From CAWCON01 sp963797185 (GTDB taxonomy: Bacteria; Patescibacteriota; Saccharimonadia; Saccharimonadales; UBA4665), in the NCBI GenBank assembly GCA_963797185.1, contig CAWCON010000001.1, forward strand, positions 415,077-479,076: a stretch of 64,000 bases of DNA, given 5' to 3'. Numbering within the stretch: position 1 is the first letter of the stretch; every line of letters starts with the position of its first letter. Shown here one piece after another: positions 23,640 through 32,829 of this stretch. The notes below the pieces were generated by a model. That model saw only the letters and a list, made by a program, of their open reading frames with translations, ran no database searches and was not told the DNA's origin. The translations under genes and the position numbers were made by a program.

Positions 23640-25037
23640 CTAAGCTTTCAATAAATCAATTGTTAGTGCTGCCGTCCAACTAAACATCGGCGCACCAGCT
23701 GGCGCACCAGTCATTGGATTAAAATATTCAAAGAAGCCTGCATTATTAACGAGTTCAAGGGTGCTCTCTCTCAAAGCAGCGGCATGATCCTTATAACCGT
23801 AGCGTCGTAGACCATCAATGATCATCCAGTTCATGTTTATCCACGTTGGCCCTTGCCAATATTTCTGCGGCTTAAACCATGGGGAATCGAGTGGAACACT
23901 TGGTACGGGATATGAAGGGCCAAAACGGTGTTCATTTTCAAGTAAACGCACAATTGAATCGGCACGTTCCTGACTGATGCTCCCGGCATATAACGGCATG
24001 AGGGCGGCTATGCTCGACTGTTTCAGTAGGCGATGACTGACGAAATCTCTTGAATAATATTCATTACTATAAGTGTCCCATAATTGTTCAAAGGCTTTTT
24101 CGGTCTTACTCATTGATTCGATTAGATCGGTGGGTAACTCTACACGAATACTCTTTGCGATATATTTAAGGTGAACATTTGCTCGGATGAAGATACTGTT
24201 AAAGTTTAAGTCTTCAATCGCGAACAGTGAATGATCGATGATTTTATCAAAATCATAAGCTTTGCGTCGGAACCTACGTTGTATGTCGTAAACTGCCAGA
24301 GCTTCGATATTTGACTCGCGTTCGTCGGATGCAACGAACTTTCGGTCGCTCCGAAACCAACCGAAAACTGTATCAAGTCGACATTTTTCCATAGCTCTTA
24401 TCCACCACGGTAAAAGGTGTTCATGGAGTTCTGCCATCCACGGAGGGGTATTATCGAGACCGGTTTCCCACGGATGGATTTGGAGAACTAATCCTTCCCG
24501 ATGAGGGTCCCTTTCGCTATAGAGCCATTGGTGATATGCGAGTAGTGATGGATAGACCATCTTGTACCAGATGCGTCGTTCTGGCAGATTCATCTTTTTA
24601 CCGATTTGGACTACCGCTTCGGCTATAACCGGTGGTTGGGTGATACCGCTTGTGCTGACATCGTCAGGCGCTAATGGGCTCAACCAACTTCTCCAAATGT
24701 TTACATTACGCAGTCGTTTACCATCTGAGTCATGTTCTAACGGGTTAAGAATGACGTGCGGCAGCATGCCATTACTCCATTGCCCGCGTAAGAGACTAAG
24801 AATTTCAATTTTAGCTCTCTCGACATCATAATGCCGTAGGCCGATAGCAATGAAGCAACTGTCCCATAGCCATTGGTGCGGGTATAGCCCACTTGCCGGC
24901 ATAATAAATGTTCCATGATCGTTACGCGTTAGTACATCCTTAGCTCTGGTAACAAGGTCGGGCCCTGGTGATGGAATAGTTTTATCTGACTTTGCCGACA
25001 CTTTATTGTCGGGTGCTGTCTTTTGATGTGTGGACAT
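23640..25037 (-). CDS. GH63/MGH1-like glycoside hydrolase
   Basis: A 465-residue (alpha/alpha)6-barrel glycosidase. Recognisable parts are GLYPHQWLWDSCFIAIGLRHYD (about 58-79), where the aromatic-Trp-Asp motif is the catalytic-acid region, GMLPHVILNP, then FGPSYPVPSVPLDSP and YWQGPTWINMNWMIIDGLRRYG. C-terminal GFFEYFNPMTGAPAGAPMFSWTAAL completes the set shared with mannosylglycerate hydrolase, GH63 and trehalase-like enzymes. No signal peptide is seen, so it is probably cytosolic. The substrate is unknown; alpha-glucosides or mannosylglycerate-type solutes are the likely choices. Leaderless: TATACT (25045-25050, minus strand) lies seven bases before the ATG. It is divergent from pheS. Confidence 0.82.
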   Translation of the reverse strand: MSTHQKTAPDNKVSAKSDKTIPSPGPDLVTRAKDVLTRNDHGTFIMPASGLYPHQWLWDSCFIAIGLRHYDVERAKIEILSLLRGQWSNGMLPHVILNPLEHDSDGKRLRNVNIWRSWLSPLAPDDVSTSGITQPPVIAEAVVQIGKKMNLPERRIWYKMVYPSLLAYHQWLYSERDPHREGLVLQIHPWETGLDNTPPWMAELHEHLLPWWIRAMEKCRLDTVFGWFRSDRKFVASDERESNIEALAVYDIQRRFRRKAYDFDKIIDHSLFAIEDLNFNSIFIRANVHLKYIAKSIRVELPTDLIESMSKTEKAFEQLWDTYSNEYYSRDFVSHRLLKQSSIAALMPLYAGSISQERADSIVRLLENEHRFGPSYPVPSVPLDSPWFKPQKYWQGPTWINMNWMIIDGLRRYGYKDHAAALRESTLELVNNAGFFEYFNPMTGAPAGAPMFSWTAALTIDLLKA

Positions 25038-25133
25038 TATTTTTAGTATAACGCAGTTGCTGATTCCGCTTATACGGTGTTCTTTCTTTGCAGGTAATGT
25101 TCTAAACTCGTATCTGTATTATAATCACTGCTT

Positions 25134-26174
25134 ATGGACTACAAAAATCAGAAAATCCAGGAAATACGAGATCATCTTCTGTCACCCGAATTTGTTGCTA
25201 AGTTAGAAAATCGTAGCGAGGTGTTAAAAGCTGATGAATTAAAGGGCCTTTATAAAGAGATCGGATTATTGCCGCCTGAACAAAGGTCCGCGTTTGGCCA
25301 AGAAGTTAATGCTCTGAAAGTTGAGCTTGAACGTTTTGCCGCCAATGATACTGGCGAGCCGGAATTAACACCGATTGATCTCAGTGCTCCATTTGACGTA
25401 AATGTCCCTGTGAATAAGCAACCTCGACTTCTCACGGCCGATTTTGGCAGCCAACATCCATTAATGACTGAACTTGAGCTAATCCTTGATATTTTCTATC
25501 GTATGGGTTTTTTAGCAGTTGAATCAAGGCAAATAGATGACGAGTATCATATGTTTAGCTCACTAAACTTCCCAAAGGATCACCCAGCCAGGGATGATTA
25601 TGATACTTTTATGACCACTGAAGGTTTTATTGCACCTGCGCATACCAGTACCATGCAAAATCGAATCTTAAAACACTTTGCTCCCAGCCTGTCTGAAGAT
25701 AAGCCGATAGCAGTTGTTATTCCGGGTAGAGTGTTTCGTAATGAAGATCTCGATGCCAGACACGAGCATACTTTTTATCAATTGGAGGGAGTCTATGTTG
25801 GTAAGGGTATCCACGCCGGTAATTTGCTGGCTACGCTTCAAGCTTTTCTAGAGACATACTATGGTCAATCTTTGGAGGTGAAAAGCCAGCCGTTTTATTT
25901 TCCGTTCACTGAACCAAGTTTTGAGTTGACGATGTCATGCCCATTCTGCCAGAAAAAAGGGTGCCAAATTTGTTCACAGGTTGGCTGGATTGAGTTACTC
26001 GGTTGCGGTATGATACACCCTAACGTATTAAAAGAAGCGGGAATTGATCCAAACTTATGGACGGGTTTTGCGTGGGGAGTTGGAATCGACCGGCTAGTAA
26101 TGATGAAGTACGGGATTGAAGATATTCGGCATTTTGAATCAGGGAAGTTAGAATTTTTAAGGCAGTTTTCATGA
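25134..26174 (+). CDS. pheS: Phenylalanine-tRNA ligase alpha subunit
   Basis: Catalytic subunit of the (alpha-beta)2 enzyme that charges tRNA-Phe. It has a helical N-terminus of about 85 residues, class II motif 1 around PLMTELELILDIFYRMGF, motif 2 as VIPGRVFRNEDLDARHEHTFYQLEG, and motif 3 as WTGFAWGVGIDRLVMMKYGI. A four-cysteine knuckle (CPFCQKKGCQIC, about 263-274) lies before motif 3, as in some bacterial PheS. It is 346 residues, the usual length. TATAAT at 25120-25125 ends eight bases before the ATG, leaderless. It overlaps pheT by four bases. Confidence 0.97.
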   Translation: MDYKNQKIQEIRDHLLSPEFVAKLENRSEVLKADELKGLYKEIGLLPPEQRSAFGQEVNALKVELERFAANDTGEPELTPIDLSAPFDVNVPVNKQPRLLTADFGSQHPLMTELELILDIFYRMGFLAVESRQIDDEYHMFSSLNFPKDHPARDDYDTFMTTEGFIAPAHTSTMQNRILKHFAPSLSEDKPIAVVIPGRVFRNEDLDARHEHTFYQLEGVYVGKGIHAGNLLATLQAFLETYYGQSLEVKSQPFYFPFTEPSFELTMSCPFCQKKGCQICSQVGWIELLGCGMIHPNVLKEAGIDPNLWTGFAWGVGIDRLVMMKYGIEDIRHFESGKLEFLRQFS

Positions 26175-28723
26175 AAGTAAGTCTTAATTGGCTTAAAGAG
26201 TTTACCGATATTCCGGATTCCCCCGAAGAATTGGTGAAGCAAATTGGCTCTCAGCTGGGTGCGGTTGAGGGTGTCATCGATCTTGCTGATAAATATAAAG
26301 GGATTGTCATCGCTAAGGTTATGACTTGCGTGCAACATCCTAATGCCGATAAATTGCATGTTTGCACAATAGACGTTGGTGAGGCAGCGCCTGAAGTTGA
26401 CCGAGACGAACAGGGATATATTCAAGTTGTCTGTGGTGCTCCGAACGTGGCAGCTGGTCAATTAGTTGTTTGGTTACCACCCGGCACGGTTGTTCCGATT
26501 AGCTTTGAGCATGAACCGTTACGTCTAGAAGTACGTGATATAAGAGGACAGAAAAGTAATGGTATGCTCGCCAGTCTCCACGAGTTAGCTATTAGCGATA
26601 ATCATGATAGTATCGCCGTAATTGATCCAAGTGAAGCTAAGGCAGGCGATAATTTTATGTCTACCTATAAACTGGATGACACTATTATTGATATTGAGAA
26701 TAAAATGCTTACGCATCGACCTGATTTGTTCGGTCATATTGGTATTGCTAGGGAAATCGCTGGCATTGGTCAGCGCAATTTTCGCTCACCAGACTGGTAT
26801 CTTCATCCATCTGACGACACTCTACAGCTGGATGGCAACTCGCTATCGCTTCGGGTTGATAACCAATTGCCGGACTTGGCACCGCGCTTTATGGCTGTTG
26901 CCGTAGAGGTGAATGCAACAAACGGTCCAAGTCCATTGTGGCTGCAGAGTTATTTGAGCAGAGTGGGTATTCGCCCAATAAACCTGCTGGTTGATATTAG
27001 TAATTATATGATGCTAGTAACGGCCCAGCCTCTCCATTTTTATGACTACGACAAGTTAGTAGCTGACGATAACCAGGACGGTCAAGTTTGTCTTATCGTT
27101 CGTCATCCAAAAGAAGGTGAAAGTCTTACGTTACTTGGTGGAAAAGTTATCACGCCTCGCAAAGAAGCAATCATGATTACTAGTGGCGATAATCTTATTG
27201 GACTAGCCGGTATTATGGGTGGTGAAGCTGCTGAAGTTGATGCCAACACCAAAAGGATTATTGTGGAGTGTGCTACTTTTGACATGTTCTCTATTAGACG
27301 AACGGTAATGGAGCACGGCTTATTTACTGATGCAGCTACTCGGTACACTAAGGGCCAGTCACCACTCCAGGATCCGACGGTTATCACACAGACCGTGGCG
27401 ATGCTTCGTCAGTTCGCGGCAGCAAGAGTGGTGAGTCAGCTATTTGATCAAGGTGACTATCAACAAAAGACGGCGGGTCAGTCCGTATATCCGTCTCAAG
27501 TGGTGAAACTGCAATTTATTAATAGCCGACTTGGGCTACAGCTTTCAAGAGATGAAGTGCGTGATTTGCTTTTACATGTTGAGTTTTCGATTAATGATGA
27601 GTCCGAAGATAGTTTAAAAATTACTGCTCCCTTCTGGCGAACTGATATTGCTATAGCAGAAGATATTGTCGAAGAAGTAGGACGACTGTATGGCTACGAC
27701 AAACTTACTCTTCAGTTACCGAAACGCGATGTTTCGCCTGTGGTTGCTGATCATCTATTAGCTACCAAAGCTAGGATCCGTCATATCCTGCGCCAGGCAG
27801 GGGCTAACGAAGTACTGACCTACAGTTTTGTTCACGGTGATTTACTGCGCAAGGTCGGACAGGATGAAAAAAATGCTTTTGAGTTGACGAATGCACTGAG
27901 CCCGGGATTGCAGTATTATCGGTTGAGTCTCTTGCCAAACTTGCTTGAAAAAGTTCATCCAAATCTAAAAGCTGGGTACGATGAATTTGCATTGTTCGAG
28001 ATTAATCAGACACATGCAAAAGATATAATAAGCAAGTCCACATCGCTCCCTATTGAAGAGTACCGCTTAGGTTTTGTCTTTGCGGCGGAACTAAAAACCG
28101 CTGCCGCTAATTATGGCGGAGCTCCGTTTTACCAGGCTAAAAAATATCTTCTAGAGCTATTGATACCATTTGGTATTACACCGATATTTGAAACGGTTAA
28201 TAGCTCTCCTGATAGAGAGGTGGGTATGGCCGCTCTAGCCCCGTTTGCTAAGCAACGAACGTGTTATGTTAAAACAATCAACGGTACACTTCTTGGTGAG
28301 CTTGGTGAATTTAGTAATGCTGTGCGTTCCAATCTAAAACTTCCCAACTTCGTCGCTGGTTTTGAGCTTGACGTTAAGCAAATCATGCATGAGCAACAAT
28401 TAATCGGAATAGACTATCAGCCACTATCACGTTTCCCTAAAGTAACACAGGATGTATGCCTGAGAGTATCGGCTGAGATGAGCTATCAGTCACTACATGA
28501 TTTTATTGCCACTCAATTAATTGATCAAAAATTGGCAGAGCTACATTACCTCATTGAACCTGCTGATATTTATCAACGAGATGATGACAAAGAGCACAAA
28601 CAAATTACGTTTCATATCTCAGTAGTAAGTAGCATTCGAACACTAACCGACACGGAAATAAATGTTTTACTTGATAAAGTAGTTTTGGCAGCACATGACC
28701 AGATGGGTGCTGAACGCATTTGA
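26171..28723 (+). CDS. pheT: Phenylalanine-tRNA ligase beta subunit
   Basis: Partner of PheS, holding the editing site and tRNA-anchoring domains. The 850 residues are slightly longer than the usual 800. The N-terminal region starts MKVSLNWLKEFTDIP; an EMAP-type tRNA-binding fold follows with VMTCVQHPNADKLHVCTIDVG and VVCGAPNVAAGQ. The B3/B4 editing region includes DISNYMMLVTAQPLHFYDYDK and GIMGGEAAEV. The B5 domain precedes the catalytic-like domain (IVEEVGRLYGYDKL), and a ferredoxin-like anticodon-binding domain ends the chain (PLSRFPKVTQDVCL). Translationally coupled to pheS through the ATGA overlap. Confidence 0.97.
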   Translation: MKVSLNWLKEFTDIPDSPEELVKQIGSQLGAVEGVIDLADKYKGIVIAKVMTCVQHPNADKLHVCTIDVGEAAPEVDRDEQGYIQVVCGAPNVAAGQLVVWLPPGTVVPISFEHEPLRLEVRDIRGQKSNGMLASLHELAISDNHDSIAVIDPSEAKAGDNFMSTYKLDDTIIDIENKMLTHRPDLFGHIGIAREIAGIGQRNFRSPDWYLHPSDDTLQLDGNSLSLRVDNQLPDLAPRFMAVAVEVNATNGPSPLWLQSYLSRVGIRPINLLVDISNYMMLVTAQPLHFYDYDKLVADDNQDGQVCLIVRHPKEGESLTLLGGKVITPRKEAIMITSGDNLIGLAGIMGGEAAEVDANTKRIIVECATFDMFSIRRTVMEHGLFTDAATRYTKGQSPLQDPTVITQTVAMLRQFAAARVVSQLFDQGDYQQKTAGQSVYPSQVVKLQFINSRLGLQLSRDEVRDLLLHVEFSINDESEDSLKITAPFWRTDIAIAEDIVEEVGRLYGYDKLTLQLPKRDVSPVVADHLLATKARIRHILRQAGANEVLTYSFVHGDLLRKVGQDEKNAFELTNALSPGLQYYRLSLLPNLLEKVHPNLKAGYDEFALFEINQTHAKDIISKSTSLPIEEYRLGFVFAAELKTAAANYGGAPFYQAKKYLLELLIPFGITPIFETVNSSPDREVGMAALAPFAKQRTCYVKTINGTLLGELGEFSNAVRSNLKLPNFVAGFELDVKQIMHEQQLIGIDYQPLSRFPKVTQDVCLRVSAEMSYQSLHDFIATQLIDQKLAELHYLIEPADIYQRDDDKEHKQITFHISVVSSIRTLTDTEINVLLDKVVLAAHDQMGAERI

Positions 28724-28778
28724 TCTTCGGTCGACAAGGTTGTGGCAGATAGATCAAATCATATATAGTAATAACTAA

Positions 28779-30557
28779 ATGAAGTATTTTTGGAGGATTT
28801 TTCGCTTTGCCGGTAATTTGTGGCCGTATTATGTAGCGATCAGTGTGTTTACTATATTAATGGCTGCGATGAGCCAGTTGCAACCGTTGTTCACAAAAGG
28901 AGCAATTGATCAGATTACCAATCTTCTCCACGGCGGCAAAGCCAATGTTGGATTAGTGGCATTATTTGCAATTTTAATTTTTCTTACCGATGTTGGCCAG
29001 ACCTTACTAAGCAATATTGGTGGCTATTATGGTGATATGCTGGCGGTTAAACTGCAACGTTTTATGAGCCTGCGTTATTATGAGCATCTGCTGAGTCTTC
29101 CGCAGAGTTATTTTGATATGGAACTCTCGGGCAAAATAATCAATCGGATGAATCGGGGCATTAATCAGATTACTGACTTTATTCAGATGCTCAGCAATAA
29201 CTTCTTGCAGTTTATTTTCAGCACTGTCTTCTCGTTGCTCATCGTTGCGTATTACGCTTGGCCGGTGGCGTTAATGCTACTCTTACTCTACCCGATATTT
29301 ATCATACTAACAGCGAAGACATCCACGAAATGGCAAGGTTATCAAAAAGTCATTAATCAAGAACAAGATGTGGCGTTAGGACGGTTTACCGAAACTATTG
29401 GCCAAGTTAAAGCGGTTAAAAGTTTTATCCAGGAAAAGCGAGAACTGAAGTTCTTTCATAAACGCTTCAATACGGTTGTTCGTACTACTCAACCCCAAAG
29501 TAGATTCTGGCATCGACAGGACATTTTCCGCCGACTAGTGCTTAATTTAATATTCTTAGGAGTTACTGTCTATGTCTTTGTAGAAACGGCCCATGGTGTT
29601 TACAGTTTAGGAACTATGGTATTGCTTATTCAGTACGCTGCACTTATTCGTATTCCCATTTTTAGTATTAGCTTTCTGGTTGACCAGTCGCAGCGAGCGG
29701 TTGCCAACACTAAGGATTACTTTGAAGTGATGGATGCTGAGCCGGAGATTACTGATCAGATTGGTGCTAAGTCGCTCAAGATCACTCAAGGAGAAGTCAT
29801 CTTCTCAGACGTTGTTTTTGCTTATGACAAAACACCTGTTTTAAACGGAGTTGATTTTACGCTAGAACCTAACACAAAAGTTGCCTTGGTTGGTGAGAGT
29901 GGCGAAGGAAAGACTACTATCACTAGCTTACTACTTCGGTTATATGAAGTCAGTGGTGGAAAAATTATGATCGACGGCCAAAACATTAATGATATTACTC
30001 AACTTAGTTTACGTAATGCTATCGGTGTTGTTTTTCAGGACCCAGCTCTTTTCTCGGGGACGATCAAAGAGAATATCGCTTATGCTAATGAGAAAGCGAC
30101 TCTAGAACAAGTTGTTGCAGCTGCTAAAGCTGCCAATGCTCACGAATTTATTGAAAAATTTGAGAATGGTTATGACTCAGAAATTGGTGAACGTGGGCTT
30201 AAATTATCTGGTGGTCAGAAACAGCGAATTGCGATTGCCAGGGCACTACTAAAAGATGCGCCGATTCTTATTCTGGACGAGGCTACCAGTAGTCTTGATA
30301 GTAAGAGTGAACATATGGTCCAGGGAGCTTTGGAGCATCTCATGAATAATCGAACAACCTTAATTATTGCTCACCGACTGAGCACTATTTCGCATGTTGA
30401 TAAAATTATTACGCTTCGAGCCGGTAAGGTTGATGAAATTGGTACTCCAACAAAACTAGCAAAAAGCGGAGGAATTTATGCGGAACTATTAAAACTGCAG
30501 CAAGATAAAACTGAAGCCACAAAGAAGAAACTTCGTGATTATGAAATTGCCAGTTAA
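28779..30557 (+). CDS. ABC transporter, fused permease and ATPase (exporter type)
   Basis: A 592-residue half-transporter, probably a homodimeric exporter of lipids or drugs. The membrane domain has six helices (about 15-310) with long cytoplasmic loops typical of type I exporters. The ATPase domain has Walker A VGESGEGKTTITSLLLR (about 374-390), VFQDPALFSGTIKENIAYAN (Q-loop region), signature LKLSGGQKQRIAIARALL, and Walker B ILILDEATSSLD followed by the switch His in IIAHRLSTI. A basic C-terminal tail follows. TATAGT at 28764-28769 ends nine bases before the ATG and no ribosome site is present. Substrate cannot be assigned. Confidence 0.92.
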   Translation: MKYFWRIFRFAGNLWPYYVAISVFTILMAAMSQLQPLFTKGAIDQITNLLHGGKANVGLVALFAILIFLTDVGQTLLSNIGGYYGDMLAVKLQRFMSLRYYEHLLSLPQSYFDMELSGKIINRMNRGINQITDFIQMLSNNFLQFIFSTVFSLLIVAYYAWPVALMLLLLYPIFIILTAKTSTKWQGYQKVINQEQDVALGRFTETIGQVKAVKSFIQEKRELKFFHKRFNTVVRTTQPQSRFWHRQDIFRRLVLNLIFLGVTVYVFVETAHGVYSLGTMVLLIQYAALIRIPIFSISFLVDQSQRAVANTKDYFEVMDAEPEITDQIGAKSLKITQGEVIFSDVVFAYDKTPVLNGVDFTLEPNTKVALVGESGEGKTTITSLLLRLYEVSGGKIMIDGQNINDITQLSLRNAIGVVFQDPALFSGTIKENIAYANEKATLEQVVAAAKAANAHEFIEKFENGYDSEIGERGLKLSGGQKQRIAIARALLKDAPILILDEATSSLDSKSEHMVQGALEHLMNNRTTLIIAHRLSTISHVDKIITLRAGKVDEIGTPTKLAKSGGIYAELLKLQQDKTEATKKKLRDYEIAS

Positions 30558-30640
30558 AAGCTTTTTCTTGATATCCTCACGCCCGAGGTAGTGAATTACG
30601 GTATACTAAGTTTAAGAAAGTTCAGTTAATTAGGAGACTT

Positions 30641-31180
30641 ATGGCTACACGAATATCGCATCGGATTTTTGCTTTGACTCTCGCAGTTCTTTTTTTTGTA
30701 ACTGCTTTCGGGTTCAGCTTTTTAGTGATTTGGCAATTACACCAAAGCTCTAGTACGTCACAGGGCAGCAATACCACTACAAATACCAACACAAAAACGC
30801 CAAAATTAGCAGGCACAAAACTTACAGACTTTACTCCGGTTGATTCCGTCAGTAGCTTGCAGATTACCGACAAGACTGCAGGAAGCGGTACGGTTATCAC
30901 TTCTGCTAGCCAAACAGTAACGGTCGAATATACTGGTGCTGTTGCTAGCACCGGTATTATATTCCAGAGTTCACTTGATACCGGCCAAGCCTTGACCGAT
31001 CCGTTGAACCAACTAATTACGGGTTGGCAAAAAGGTCTTATCGGCATGAGGACGGGTGGTACGAGGCAACTACTTATACCGGCCAATGAAGCGTATGGTG
31101 CTGACCCACCAGCAGGATCCGGCATCCCAGCTAACGCTCCATTAGTCTTTGATATTACGCTGTTGAAGGTTCAGTCATAA
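30641..31180 (+). CDS. Membrane-anchored FKBP-type peptidyl-prolyl isomerase
   Basis: Assists folding of exported proteins at proline bonds. The 179-residue protein has an N-terminal helix (about 10-32), a Ser/Thr/Asn-rich linker (35-60) and a C-terminal FKBP domain. Family residues include VTVEYTGAVASTGIIFQSSLDTG, INQLITGWQKGLIGMRTGGTRQLLIP (recognised as the V-I-x-G-W stretch) and ANEAYGADPPAGSGIPANAPLVFDITLLKV. Several active-site aromatics are kept. Start fixed by TTAGGAG about eight bases upstream and TATACT at 30602-30607, so it has a leader of about 30 bases. The domain faces outside the membrane, so clients are probably surface or pilus proteins. Confidence 0.9.
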   Translation: MATRISHRIFALTLAVLFFVTAFGFSFLVIWQLHQSSSTSQGSNTTTNTNTKTPKLAGTKLTDFTPVDSVSSLQITDKTAGSGTVITSASQTVTVEYTGAVASTGIIFQSSLDTGQALTDPLNQLITGWQKGLIGMRTGGTRQLLIPANEAYGADPPAGSGIPANAPLVFDITLLKVQS

Positions 31181-31205
31181 GGGGCAGATTGTCATAAAAA
31201 ACACA

Positions 31206-31246
31206 ATATATAGCGTCTTGCCAAAACAATAAGCGCTATATATAAT
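31206..31246 (+). promoter_or_regulatory. Glutaredoxin promoter inside a 10-bp dyad (putative operator)
   Basis: ATATATAGCG (31206-31215) and its exact reverse complement CGCTATATAT (31234-31243) flank a -35 box TTGCCA (31218-31223). A 17-base spacer leads to -10 TATAAT (31241-31246), so one arm sits just upstream of -35 and the other covers -10. This is the geometry of a repressor or redox sensor operator. As RNA it could also be a weak terminator for the FKBP gene. The same 10-mer occurs at 45006-45015 before gatC. Confidence 0.65.
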
Positions 31247-31287
31247 TTAAGAACACTACTTAAAAATTAACAGAACGAGGGTGCTTT

Positions 31288-31539
31288 ATGGTCAAAAACA
31301 TAACAATTTTTACTACTAATACGTGTGCTTATTGCAGCATGGTAAAAAAGTACCTTGGTGCCAAAGGCCATCAATACGACGAGATTAATCTAGATAGTTA
31401 CCCAGAGCGTCGTGCTGAAGCAATGGCTATTAGTGGCGGAGCTATGACCGTTCCTGTTACGGTCGTGACGAAGCATGACGATAGTCGCGAAGTCGTAGTT
31501 GGGTATAATCTAGCTAAATTAGCACCAGCGGTTAACTAG
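31288..31539 (+). CDS. Glutaredoxin-like thiol oxidoreductase
   Basis: An 83-residue single-domain protein. The redox motif is CAYC at residues 11-14 (TNTCAYCSMVKKYL), with the cis-proline loop as GAMTVPVTVV (about 50-59) and the C-terminal helix start YNLAKL. It reduces disulfides in proteins, probably fed by the fused reductase encoded 90 bases downstream. It has a leader of about 35 bases with ribosome site GAGGG; its promoter is embedded in a striking dyad. Length is typical of NrdH-like and bacterial glutaredoxins. Confidence 0.9.
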   Translation: MVKNITIFTTNTCAYCSMVKKYLGAKGHQYDEINLDSYPERRAEAMAISGGAMTVPVTVVTKHDDSREVVVGYNLAKLAPAVN

Positions 31540-31629
31540 CCAACGCTAGTCTTATAAACCCTCGTGCCGAGGGGTCGTCTCATTACAATTCATTGATATG
31601 AAGGATCTACGCTACAATAAAAGACTGAT

Positions 31630-32829
31630 ATGAATGAAGGAAAACAGATTACAGTGTATGGCGCTGACTGGTGTGCTGATTGCCATCGAGCCAGATTTAT
31701 CTTGGACCAGAACGACATCGCTTATGAGTATAAGAATATTGATGACGAAAACATTAAAGCCGAAATGTTGGTTAAGACAAAGGGTGACCAGGAAATACCT
31801 ACCTTAGTTATAGACGAGGTGGTTGTCCAGAATCCGTCTAATCAGGAGTTGAATGAACTTTTAGGTGTTAAAACTTCTAAAGTCCCTACTCATGAAGTGA
31901 TTATGGTTGGTGCCGGACCTGCGGCATTAACAGCAGCGATTTACACAACAAGAGAGGATATTGAAACCTTACTCTTTGAGCGCGGTGTAATTGGCGGTTT
32001 GGCGGCAGTGACTGATCAAATTGATAATTACCCTGGCTTCCCAGATGGAATTCAGGGGTTGACCTTAGCTGAAGATTTGCGGAAACAAGCCGAGAAATTT
32101 GGTACCAACATCGAGTTGGGTGAGGTAACAAAGATTCAGGATGACGGGATGTATAAAAGACTCGAAACGACGAGTGGCACGATGCATGCCCGGGCTGTTC
32201 TAATCGCGACTGGCAGTGACTATAAGAAAATTGGTATACCTGGGGAAAAAGAATACTACGCTCGCGGCGTGCATTACTGTGCAACTTGTGACGGAGCATT
32301 TTACCGCGATAAAAAATTGGTCGTGGTTGGTGGCGGCAATTCAGCAGTTCAGGAATCAATGTTCTTAACAAAATTTGCGAGCCATATCGACTTACTCGTT
32401 CGTGGTGATAAGTTTCGTGCTTCCGAAATCCTACAAACCGAATTACACGAGAAGCATCAAGAAAAAATCACTGTTCACTTTAATACCACGACGGATGAGA
32501 TTATTGGCCAAGACGGGAATGTTATTAAAGTCATTGCTACTGATAAAACCACGGGTAAGAAAGTTGAATATCCAACCGACGGTGTGTTTGTGTTTGTTGG
32601 CCTAGAACCGAACACTCAGTTTTTGAAGGACAGCGGCATCGAACTAGATGACGTCGGTTTCATAAAGACGAATCAAGAGCTGGAAACAGCTATCGATGGT
32701 GTGTTTGCGGCGGGAGATGTACGTTCGGGGGCCACAATGCAAATTGCTACTGCAGCAGGTGAAGGGGCTACTGCAGCTCTCAGAATTCGCGAATATTTAG
32801 AAGGCAAAAAGCACGCTCTATCAAACTAG
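31630..32829 (+). CDS. Glutaredoxin-thioredoxin reductase fusion
   Basis: A 399-residue fusion. Residues 1-80 are a glutaredoxin-like domain with CADC at 16-19 and cis-Pro loop QEIPTLVI. Residues 88-399 are thioredoxin reductase: FAD motif VGAGPAALTAAIY, redox centre CATCDGAF, NADPH motif VVVGGGNSAVQE, and the FAD-closing GVFAAGDVR. The fused domain may accept electrons from the reductase directly, giving a self-contained NADPH to disulfide relay; that step is inference. TACAAT (31613-31618) lies 11 bases before the ATG, leaving a very short leader. It converges with a flavin oxidoreductase gene, overlapping by four bases. Confidence 0.93.
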   Translation: MNEGKQITVYGADWCADCHRARFILDQNDIAYEYKNIDDENIKAEMLVKTKGDQEIPTLVIDEVVVQNPSNQELNELLGVKTSKVPTHEVIMVGAGPAALTAAIYTTREDIETLLFERGVIGGLAAVTDQIDNYPGFPDGIQGLTLAEDLRKQAEKFGTNIELGEVTKIQDDGMYKRLETTSGTMHARAVLIATGSDYKKIGIPGEKEYYARGVHYCATCDGAFYRDKKLVVVGGGNSAVQESMFLTKFASHIDLLVRGDKFRASEILQTELHEKHQEKITVHFNTTTDEIIGQDGNVIKVIATDKTTGKKVEYPTDGVFVFVGLEPNTQFLKDSGIELDDVGFIKTNQELETAIDGVFAAGDVRSGATMQIATAAGEGATAALRIREYLEGKKHALSN

